Source of the DNA: DASUBV01 sp035763085
GTDB taxonomy: Bacteria; Actinomycetota; Actinomycetes; Streptosporangiales; Streptosporangiaceae
Length of the DNA: 11,355 bases
Assembly (NCBI GenBank): GCA_035763085.1
Contig: DASUBV010000066.1
Span: 1 to 11,355 of the forward strand
Direction: 5' to 3'
Part shown: in pieces, positions 1 through 5,540 of the stretch
Layout: each line of letters starts with the position of its first letter
Position numbering within the stretch: position 1 is the first letter of the stretch
Position numbers and translations under genes: made by a program
Notes under the pieces: generated by a model
What the model saw: only the letters and a program-made list of their open reading frames with translations
Databases searched by the model: none
Told to the model about the DNA's origin: nothing

Positions 1-306
1 GAGGTTCACCCCGTCCACGGCCCGGGCGGCGCCCGTGCCGCGGCGCCGCCCGGCGAACCGCACGGCCACTCCGGCCGCCGACAGCACGGCACCGGATCGG
101 CCCGGCGCGGCCGCAGCCTCGGCAGCGGGCGGAGCGGGCTCAGTGGCGCGGGTGGCGGCCGGATCGGCGCCGGCGGCGGCCGGGGCAGTCTCAGCGGCGG
201 CTGCGGCAGTCTCAGCGGCTGCGGCGGGCTCGGGCGCGACCGTGTCGGCCGGGCCTGTCCCGGCTCCCGTGGCGGCGGGGGTGGGCTCGGTTGCGGGGCT
301 GGTCAT
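1..306 (-). CDS. Peptide ABC transporter ATP-binding protein, DppF/OppF-like (5' part only)
   Basis: This is the start of a second ATP-binding subunit for the importer encoded upstream on the same strand; the rest lies beyond the left edge. Its ATG (304-306) overlaps the TGA of the preceding ATPase as ATGA, which implies translational coupling. I translated 102 residues. Residues 1-71 are low complexity (Ala, Pro, Glu, Thr, Gly) and contain a repeated Ala-Glu-Thr block. From about residue 72 the pattern matches the first strand of an ABC ATPase (VLSAAGVAVRF, then ARAVDGVNL). Walker A would fall just off the window. Position after DppD, the usual D-F order and the first strand support a cytoplasmic, energy-coupling role. 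The roughly 70-residue N-terminal extension is unusual for the family. A later internal start cannot be excluded, but no better ribosome site is evident. Confidence 0.8.
   Translation of the reverse strand, partial: MTSPATEPTPAATGAGTGPADTVAPEPAAAAETAAAAAETAPAAAGADPAATRATEPAPPAAEAAAAPGRSGAVLSAAGVAVRFAGRRRGTGAARAVDGVNL
184..219. repeat. 21-bp-period direct repeat inside the DppF-like N-terminal extension
   Basis: The 15-mer GGCAGTCTCAGCGGC occurs at 184-198 and again at 205-219, a 21-bp step (7 codons). On the coding strand it encodes a repeated Ala-rich block with Glu-Thr. The period is in frame, so copy-number change would lengthen or shorten the linker without breaking the gene. Confidence 0.7.
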
Positions 307-1283
307 GCTGGTGCCTCCGTTGGCCGGACCCGGATACAGGCAGCCGACCGGTCCGGCCCGGCCGGCCACAGCAGCGTCTGCAGCGACGCGCATTCCGGCT
401 GCGCCACGGCGCACCGCGGATGAAACGCGCAGCCCGTGGGAAGGTCGGCCGGATCGGGGCAGTCCCCGCCCAGCCCGCGCGGCGCACGCCGCGACCGGGG
501 GTCGCCGATCACCGGGAACGCCCAGGCCAGCGCCTCGGCATAGGGGTGGCGTGCGTCGGTGAAGACCTGATGCGCCGGGCCTTCCTCCACCACCTGGCCC
601 GCGTACATCACGGCCAGCCGCTGGCAGGTGGCCTGCAGCACCGACAGGTCGTGGCTGATCATGATCATGCCGATGCCGCGGTCGGCGGCCAGTCCGGTGA
701 TCAGGTTCAGCACCTGCGCCTGGATCATCACGTCCAGCGCGGTGGTCGGCTCGTCGGCCACGATCAGGTCCGGCGAGCAGGCCAGCGCCATGGCGATCAT
801 GACGCGCTGCTTCTGGCCGCCAGACAGCTCGTGCGGGTAGCCCGAGGCTCGCCAGGCCGGCAGGCCCACCTGCTCCAGCAGTGTCGACACCCGGCTGGAC
901 GCCGCGGCCGACGTCACGCCCGGCTCGTGCAGCAGGATCGGCTCGGCGATCTGGGCGCCGATGCTGCGCACCGGGTTGAGCGAGTGCATCGCGCCCTGGA
1001 AGACGATCGAGGCCCCGGCCCAGCGGACGGCACGCAGCCGGCCCCAGCGCATGGTCAGGATGTCCTCGCCGGAGAACATCACCTGGCCGCCCACCTTGGC
1101 CGAGGCAGGCAGCAGGCGCAGCACGGCCGAGGCGAGGCTGGATTTACCGCAGCCGGACTCGCCGGCGATGCCCAGGGTCTGGCCGGCGTCGATGGCCAGG
1201 CTGACGCCCCGCACGGCGGGCACGTCGCCGGCGCCGGTCGTGTAGGTGACCGACAGGTCGCGCAGTTCGAGCAGCGGAGCCAT
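303..1283 (-). CDS. Peptide ABC transporter ATP-binding protein, DppD/OppD-like
   Basis: This 326-residue ATPase powers import through the DppB/DppC-like channel from the cytoplasmic face. Visible motifs are Walker A GESGCGKS (41-48), Q-loop Gln96, signature LSGGQ (153-157), Walker B LIVADE (173-178) with D-loop downstream, and switch His211. The C-terminal region has the oligopeptide-ATPase cysteine motif: Cys285 in GCAFHPRC, then Cys291, Cys298 and Cys316. Actinobacterial relatives (for example the mycobacterial Opp system) are reported to bind an iron-sulfur cluster with such cysteines; that it does so here is inference. Length is normal for the family. The start ATG is the last of four TGATG junctions made by a 35-bp repeat and has GGGAG five bases upstream. 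The stop overlaps the start of the DppF-like gene. Confidence 0.95.
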   Translation of the reverse strand: MAPLLELRDLSVTYTTGAGDVPAVRGVSLAIDAGQTLGIAGESGCGKSSLASAVLRLLPASAKVGGQVMFSGEDILTMRWGRLRAVRWAGASIVFQGAMHSLNPVRSIGAQIAEPILLHEPGVTSAAASSRVSTLLEQVGLPAWRASGYPHELSGGQKQRVMIAMALACSPDLIVADEPTTALDVMIQAQVLNLITGLAADRGIGMIMISHDLSVLQATCQRLAVMYAGQVVEEGPAHQVFTDARHPYAEALAWAFPVIGDPRSRRAPRGLGGDCPDPADLPTGCAFHPRCAVAQPECASLQTLLWPAGPDRSAACIRVRPTEAPA

Positions 1284-1318
1284 CAGCGCTCCCGCAGGGA
1301 GGAAGTAGACACAGCCAT
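1283..1318 (-). CDS. Predicted 11-residue leader minigene, copy 3 (MAVSTSSLRER)
   Basis: This is the third unit of the coupled series. One C-to-T change turns Ala3 into Val. Its TGA overlaps the ATG of the DppD-like ATPase (TGATG at 1281-1285), so this unit hands ribosomes directly to DppD. The DppD protein also begins Met-Ala, which suggests that the units arose by duplication of the original C/D junction. Confidence 0.45.
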   Translation of the reverse strand: MAVSTSSLRER

Positions 1319-1353
1319 CAGCGCTCCCGCAGGGAGAAAGTAGACGCAGCCAT
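1318..1353 (-). CDS. Predicted 11-residue leader minigene, copy 2 (MAASTFSLRER)
   Basis: This is the second unit of the coupled series. Its start shares an A with the stop of copy 1 and is preceded by GGGAG with a 5-nt spacer. One C-to-T change relative to copy 1 turns Ser6 into Phe. Its stop overlaps the ATG of copy 3. Confidence 0.45.
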   Translation of the reverse strand: MAASTFSLRER

Positions 1354-1388
1354 CAGCGCTCCCGCAGGGAGGAAGTAGACGCAGCCAT
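1353..1388 (-). CDS. Predicted 11-residue leader minigene, copy 1 (MAASTSSLRER)
   Basis: The ATG overlaps the TGA of the DppC-like gene (TGATG at 1386-1390). The ORF runs 11 codons and stops at a TGA that overlaps the ATG of the next copy. GGGAG occurs near its end, ready to serve the following start. Whether the peptide has a function is unknown. Its likely role, if any, is to carry ribosomes along the repeat towards the DppD start. This is inferred from the stop/start geometry only. Confidence 0.45.
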   Translation of the reverse strand: MAASTSSLRER

Positions 1389-2329
1389 CAGCGCCCCCGG
1401 AGCTTGGGGTCGAAGACGGCCTCGAGCGCGTGGCCGACCAGCGTGAAGCCCATGACCACGATGATGATCGCGATACCCGGCGCGATCAGCCAGAGCTGGT
1501 TGCCGCTCGAGCCGCCGCCGGTGAAGAACGCCTCGTTCAGCATCTGGCCCCAGGACGGCCGCAGCGGGTCGCCCAGGCCCAGGAACGACAGCGTGGTCTC
1601 AGCCAGGATCGTGCCGGCCACTGTGAGGATCGTGTTGGCCAGCAGCAGTGGCATCACGTTGGGCAGCACGTGCTTGACCATCTGGTGCCAGTGCCCGGCG
1701 CCCAGCGCACGGGCCCGCTCCAGGTAGGGGCGGGTCTCCACGGCCAGCGCCTGAGCCCGGATGATCCGGGCCGTGCCCGGCCAGGACGTCACGCCGATCA
1801 CGAAGATGATCACGCCCAGGGACGGGCCCAGCGTCTTGGCCAGGACGATGGCCAGCGGCAGGAACGGCACGACCAGGAACCAGTCGGTGACCCGCATCAG
1901 CACGTTGTCGATGATCTTGCCGAAGTGGCCGGACACAATGCCGATCAGCGCCCCGATGACCATGGACAGCAGCGTCGCGGTGAAGCCGATCAGCAGCGAG
2001 ATGCGCGAGCCCCAGATCAGCAGGGTCAGCACCGAGCGGCCATCGGCATCGGTGCCCAGCGGGTAATGCCAGCCGGGCCCGGCGTTCGGCGGGTAGGTCG
2101 AGTAGGCCGCCGACAGGCCCTTCGAGCTGGCCAGCAGCGGTGCGGCCAGCGCCACGATGATCAGCACGACCAGGATGATCAGGCCGGTCATCCCGCCGCG
2201 GTCCTTGCGGTACTCCCGCCAGAACGCGGCCAGCGCCCGGCGCCGCCGGGCCCGCGCGATCTGCCGCGCCGAGGGCGGCGCGGCCGATGGCGCGGCTGGC
2301 GTCGGCGGCACAGCCGCCCCGGCACTCAT
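1388..2329 (-). CDS. Peptide ABC transporter permease, DppC/OppC-like
   Basis: This 313-residue inner-membrane permease is one half of the translocation channel. A Pro/Ala-rich cytoplasmic N-terminus with an Arg cluster (residues 26-31) precedes TM1 (about 48-67). Next comes the DppC-family segment LGTDADGRSV (91-100), then several hydrophobic segments. The EAA loop that contacts the ATPases is at about 204-224 (ERARALGAG...HVLPNVMP). The C-terminus ends FDPKLRGR, typical of the family. The ATG overlaps the stop of the DppB-like gene (ATGA), so translation is coupled. GAGGG lies about 10 nt upstream of the start. The stop is the first element of the TGATG repeat series leading to the DppD-like gene. 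Confidence 0.95.
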   Translation of the reverse strand: MSAGAAVPPTPAAPSAAPPSARQIARARRRRALAAFWREYRKDRGGMTGLIILVVLIIVALAAPLLASSKGLSAAYSTYPPNAGPGWHYPLGTDADGRSVLTLLIWGSRISLLIGFTATLLSMVIGALIGIVSGHFGKIIDNVLMRVTDWFLVVPFLPLAIVLAKTLGPSLGVIIFVIGVTSWPGTARIIRAQALAVETRPYLERARALGAGHWHQMVKHVLPNVMPLLLANTILTVAGTILAETTLSFLGLGDPLRPSWGQMLNEAFFTGGGSSGNQLWLIAPGIAIIIVVMGFTLVGHALEAVFDPKLRGR

Positions 2330-3372
2330 GTTGTCCGCACCCTCGGGTCGAAGGCCGTCAGCAGCAGGTCGCCGACCAGGTTGGCGGCGATGACGGCGGC
2401 TGAGAACAGCAGGAACGTGCCTTCCAGGACCGGGTAGTCAGGCGCGTTCAGCGCCTGGTAGGACAGCTGCCCGAGGCCCGGCCAGGAGAACACCGTCTCG
2501 GTGGTGATCGCTCCCGAGATCACGAAGCCCAGGTTGAGCATGATCAGCGTGATCGACGGCAGCAGTGCGTTGGGCACGGCATGTCGTCGCCGGACCATCG
2601 AGTCGCGCAGGCCCTTGGCCCGCGCCGTCTGCAGGTAGTCCGCGCCGAGCTCGTCGATCAGCGAGGACCGCATGACCAGCGAGTACTCGGCCAGGTAGAC
2701 CAGCGTGAGCACCAGGCACGGCAGCGTCAGGTGCCACAGCAGGTCGCCCAGGCTGGCCAGCCCGGAGCCGGCCCCGGCCGGGTTGTGCATCCCCGCGTCG
2801 GGGAACAGCGCGATCTTGGAGGCGAAGGCGATCAGGAAGACCATGCCGAGCCAGAAGTCCGGCATCGCGTACAGGATGTTGCACACCGCCGTCGAGGTCC
2901 GGTCGAAGGTGCTGCCCCGGTTCCAGCCGCCCCGGATGCCGATCCAGACTCCGATGATGGTGGACAGCACCGTCGAGGTGCCGACCAGCAGGACCGTGGC
3001 CCACAGCCGGGAGGCGATGAGGTGGGAGACCGGCTCCTGGTTCACGAACGACCGGCCCAGGTTCCCGTGCGCGGTCTGCACCAGGTAGTTCCAGAACTGC
3101 TGGGGCAGGGGCAGGCCCAGGCCGAAGGTCTTGTTGATGTCGTGCAGCTGCGCGGCGGTCAGCGCGTTGTTCCTGGTCAGGTTCTTGGCCGGGTTCGCCG
3201 GCAGCACCCGGAACAGGAAGAAGTTGCAGGCCAGCACGAAGAACAAGGTCGCCGCGGCGCTGCCGATCTTGATAGCCAGCGTCCGGGCCAGGCCGGCGGA
3301 CCCGGCCCGGCGCCGGCCCTCGGCATCCGGCTGAGCCGCCGCGGCGAATGCGGCGTGAGTGAGGTCGGCCAC
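2326..3372 (-). CDS. Peptide ABC transporter permease, DppB/OppB-like
   Basis: This is the second half of the membrane channel, 348 residues from the chosen GTG (3370-3372). The frame stays open further upstream, but that extension runs antisense-free through the binding-protein gene and reads as Arg/Gly-rich shadow sequence. The GTG five bases after the binding-protein stop gives the expected DppB length and is preceded by a weak GGGA. TM1 is about residues 36-56 (IKIGSAAATLFFVLACNFF), followed by the family segment FRVLPANP. A large loop with GNLGRSF (103-109) follows. The EAA loop is at about 247-271 (LQTARAKGL...HAVPNALLP), and ETVFSWPGLGQL is at 292-303. It ends FDPRVRTT. Spacing and overlaps place it in one transcript with its neighbours. 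Confidence 0.93.
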   Translation of the reverse strand: MADLTHAAFAAAAQPDAEGRRRAGSAGLARTLAIKIGSAAATLFFVLACNFFLFRVLPANPAKNLTRNNALTAAQLHDINKTFGLGLPLPQQFWNYLVQTAHGNLGRSFVNQEPVSHLIASRLWATVLLVGTSTVLSTIIGVWIGIRGGWNRGSTFDRTSTAVCNILYAMPDFWLGMVFLIAFASKIALFPDAGMHNPAGAGSGLASLGDLLWHLTLPCLVLTLVYLAEYSLVMRSSLIDELGADYLQTARAKGLRDSMVRRRHAVPNALLPSITLIMLNLGFVISGAITTETVFSWPGLGQLSYQALNAPDYPVLEGTFLLFSAAVIAANLVGDLLLTAFDPRVRTT

Positions 3373-3377
3373 GTTCG

Positions 3378-5375
3378 TTATTCCCGGTCGTCGGACGTGG
3401 CCACCCGGCGGCGCCGGGCGAGCAGCAGGCCAGCCCCGGCCAGGACCACCACGGCGGCAACGATGCCGCCGATCACGCCCGCGCCGGGCCCGGAACTGGC
3501 GGCCGCGGCCGTCGTGGTGCTGCCCAGCCCGGTGATGTGCTCGCAGCCGATGTTGTGGTCGGTCAGTGACGGGCTCGTCCCGGCCGGCCGCAGGCACCGG
3601 TAGCTCCACCAGGACACCTCCTGGTAGAGCATCAGGCCGTTGTGGGTGTCGGGCTGCGGCGCGTAGCCGGTGAACAGGTCGCTGCGGTAGGCCTGGGTGT
3701 CGTTGTAGTAGTACAGGAGCGAGTACGGGTCGTTGACGTACAGCTGCTTCTCCATCGCCTGGACGACCCTGGCGCGGGCGGCGCCGTCCAGGCTCTTCTG
3801 CTGGCTGTACATCTGGTCGTAGGACTTGTTGCAGTAGAAGCTGTCCGACCAGCCCGGCGTGATGTGGCCGGGGGTGCCGATCGAGCGCTGGTCGCAGGTG
3901 AAGACCGACAGCTGGAAGTCCGGGTTGGGCTCGACGCCCCAGCCCCAGACGAACATGTCGTAGTCGCCGTCACCGATGACCTGGGTCAGCTGGTCATCGG
4001 ACATGAAGCTGGTGGCGACCTTGATGCCGATGGCGTTCAGCCAGCTCTTGAGGTACGGCGCGGCCTGCGTCTCGGTGGGGGACTGGCTGCGGATGAACAG
4101 CCGCAGGCTCAGTTCCTTGCCGTTCTTGTAGCGGAACCCGCCCGCCCCGGTCTTCCAGCCGTCGGCGGTCAGGAGCTGCTTGGCCTTGGCCGGGTCATAG
4201 GTGTACTGCTGCGACGGTGGCGGGCTGTAGTGGAACTGCTTGTAGATGGGCGGGATGATCGAGGTGCCCGGCGCTCCGTAGCCCAGCAGCACCCGGCTGA
4301 CCAGCTTGGGCAGGTCGAGCGAGTAGCTGATCGCGTGCCGGACGTTGACATCCAGCAGGGCCGGGTTGCCGTTCCCGATCTTGCGGCCGCTGACCGTGGC
4401 GGCGCCGTTGTTGAAGGCCAGCTCGTCGAAGTTGCCGGACGGCGCGTTGTTGAGGGTCACGCCGGGCGCGCCCCGCAGCGACTTGAACAGCTGATTGGGC
4501 AGGTCCTCGGCGAAGGCGATGCTGCCGTTCTTGAGCGCGAACGCCTCGGCGCTGGGGTTGGCGTAGTACTGGAACACCAGGTTGGAGATGCCCGGCTTGC
4601 CGCCCCAGTAGTTCGGGTTGGCCTTCAGCGCAATCGACTGGTTGGAGGCGAACTTGGTCACGATGAACGGGCCGGAGCCGACCGGGTGGCTGTTAGAGAA
4701 GGTGGTGACCTGCTTCTCCGAGACGTGCTTCCAGATGTGCTCGGGCAGGATCGGGAGGATCAGCTTGGCCATGCCCGGCGTGGGCTTGCTGACCGTCATC
4801 ACCACCGTGTACTTGCCGGTCTGCTGGACCTTGGTGATGTTCTGGACGTAGGCGAGGCTGCCGGCCCGCTCGGCTGCGCCGTGGATGTCCCGGTTGAAGG
4901 TGTAGGCGACATCGGCGGCGGTCAGCGGCACCCCGTCGGACCACTTGACGCCCTGCCGGATGTGATAAGTCCACACCAGCCCGTTGGCCGAGTGCGACCA
5001 GGAGGTGGCCAGCCGGGGCGCGGGGGAGTAGTCCAGCTGGCCGTAGTCCATCAGGTTGTCGTAGATCAGCCCGTACACCTCGTAGTCCTGCGAGGTGACC
5101 CCGACGAACGGGTTCAGGGTGTCCACGGCGTCGGCGGCGTCACCGACCACGAACGTCGACTTGGGGTAGTGCGTCGGGGCGGGGCTGGCCGAGCTGGAGG
5201 CGCTGGGCGAGCTGCTGGCCGGGGCCGCGGCGGCGGGCACGGCGAGGGCCAGTGACGCGGGTAGGCACAGCGCGAGCGCGGCCCCGGCCGCGGCGAGCCG
5301 GCGCCGGGCCGGGCGGCGTGCAGGTGTAGCCGACGGGGCGGCAGGGCGGCCGGCGGGGCCATGCGAACGAGCCAA
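3378..5375 (-). CDS. Extracellular solute-binding protein, family 5 (peptide/nickel type), C-terminally anchored
   Basis: This is the substrate receptor of the importer, first gene of the operon, 665 residues from the TTG at 5373-5375. I chose that start because GGGAG lies six bases before it. The alternative GTG at 5441 adds 22 codons with weak third-position G/C bias, although a TATCGT box sits five bases before it. An Arg-rich n-region and hydrophobic core (about 28-50) form a signal peptide ending in an Ala-rich cleavage region. No acceptable lipobox is seen: the only Cys there follows Leu in mid-core. A Ser/Ala/Pro linker leads to the family-5 domain (about 72-588), with the signature around residues 123-161 (WTYHIRQGVKWSDG). 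Near the end are a Gly/Ala/Val membrane segment (632-653) and RRRR. Substrate is unproven; peptides are likely from the family and from the divergent peptidase. Confidence 0.92.
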   Translation of the reverse strand: MARSHGPAGRPAAPSATPARRPARRRLAAAGAALALCLPASLALAVPAAAAPASSSPSASSSASPAPTHYPKSTFVVGDAADAVDTLNPFVGVTSQDYEVYGLIYDNLMDYGQLDYSPAPRLATSWSHSANGLVWTYHIRQGVKWSDGVPLTAADVAYTFNRDIHGAAERAGSLAYVQNITKVQQTGKYTVVMTVSKPTPGMAKLILPILPEHIWKHVSEKQVTTFSNSHPVGSGPFIVTKFASNQSIALKANPNYWGGKPGISNLVFQYYANPSAEAFALKNGSIAFAEDLPNQLFKSLRGAPGVTLNNAPSGNFDELAFNNGAATVSGRKIGNGNPALLDVNVRHAISYSLDLPKLVSRVLLGYGAPGTSIIPPIYKQFHYSPPPSQQYTYDPAKAKQLLTADGWKTGAGGFRYKNGKELSLRLFIRSQSPTETQAAPYLKSWLNAIGIKVATSFMSDDQLTQVIGDGDYDMFVWGWGVEPNPDFQLSVFTCDQRSIGTPGHITPGWSDSFYCNKSYDQMYSQQKSLDGAARARVVQAMEKQLYVNDPYSLLYYYNDTQAYRSDLFTGYAPQPDTHNGLMLYQEVSWWSYRCLRPAGTSPSLTDHNIGCEHITGLGSTTTAAAASSGPGAGVIGGIVAAVVVLAGAGLLLARRRRVATSDDRE

Positions 5376-5540
5376 GGGAGTCTCCCGCAGTTCAGGCGGT
5401 CCGGCCGGCGGTCGGCCCGCGGGTGTGCCAGGTTGCAGCACGGTGCACGATATGCAGTTTTCTGGAAAGCGGATGAAGCAGCGTAAACGGCCTATTTATC
5501 GACTCTGGTCCCATCTGCCGCACGCCGGTAGGGTCCAGCC
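5376..5540. promoter_or_regulatory. Divergent promoter region between the peptide importer operon and oligopeptidase B
   Basis: This gap is clearly AT-richer than its surroundings, particularly 5450-5510. On the minus strand TATCGT (5447-5452) is a candidate -10 box for the importer operon; transcription would begin near 5440. It lies within TGCATATCGTGCA, an imperfect palindrome that could be an operator. On the plus strand TAGGGT (5529-5534) serves the peptidase. No confident -35 hexamer was seen for either direction. Confidence 0.5.
5529..5534 (+). promoter_or_regulatory. -10 box TAGGGT for leaderless oligopeptidase B transcript
   Basis: TAGGGT ends six bases before the ATG at 5541, the spacing at which transcription would begin on the start codon itself. 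No Shine-Dalgarno sequence precedes this ATG. Leaderless mRNAs with TANNNT boxes are common in actinobacteria. The -35 region (TGGTCC) is a poor match. Confidence 0.55.

Larger units (their letters stand above)
1279..1394. repeat. Three 35-bp tandem repeats plus a partial fourth copy, between the DppC- and DppD-like genes
   Basis: Units lie at 1279-1313, 1314-1348 and 1349-1383; a partial copy (1384-1394) overlaps the DppC 3' end. Units differ only by single substitutions. Read on the minus strand, each carries CTCCC-TGC-GGGAG (a small hairpin whose 3' arm is a Shine-Dalgarno sequence), then CGC TGATGG. Because the stop and next ATG share an A, the 35-bp period keeps every unit as a complete 11-codon ORF. 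There are no spacers, so this is not a CRISPR array. Confidence 0.95.

Noticed and set aside
1279..1394. Tandem repeats as a CRISPR array
   Set aside because: Units abut with no variable spacers and there are no cas genes nearby; stop/start overlaps explain the period.
1430..2437. Long plus-strand open frame opposite the DppC-like gene
   Set aside because: Composition is Gln/Arg/Asp/His-rich, typical of antisense shadows in high-GC DNA, with no recognisable domain; the minus-strand gene has clear family motifs. The same applies to 2581-3603, 3642-5255 and 6606-7748.
3373..3609. Longer start for the DppB-like gene (open frame to 3609)
   Set aside because: The extra 79 codons overlap the binding-protein gene on the same strand in another frame and read as Arg/Gly/His shadow; the GTG at 3372 gives the normal family length.
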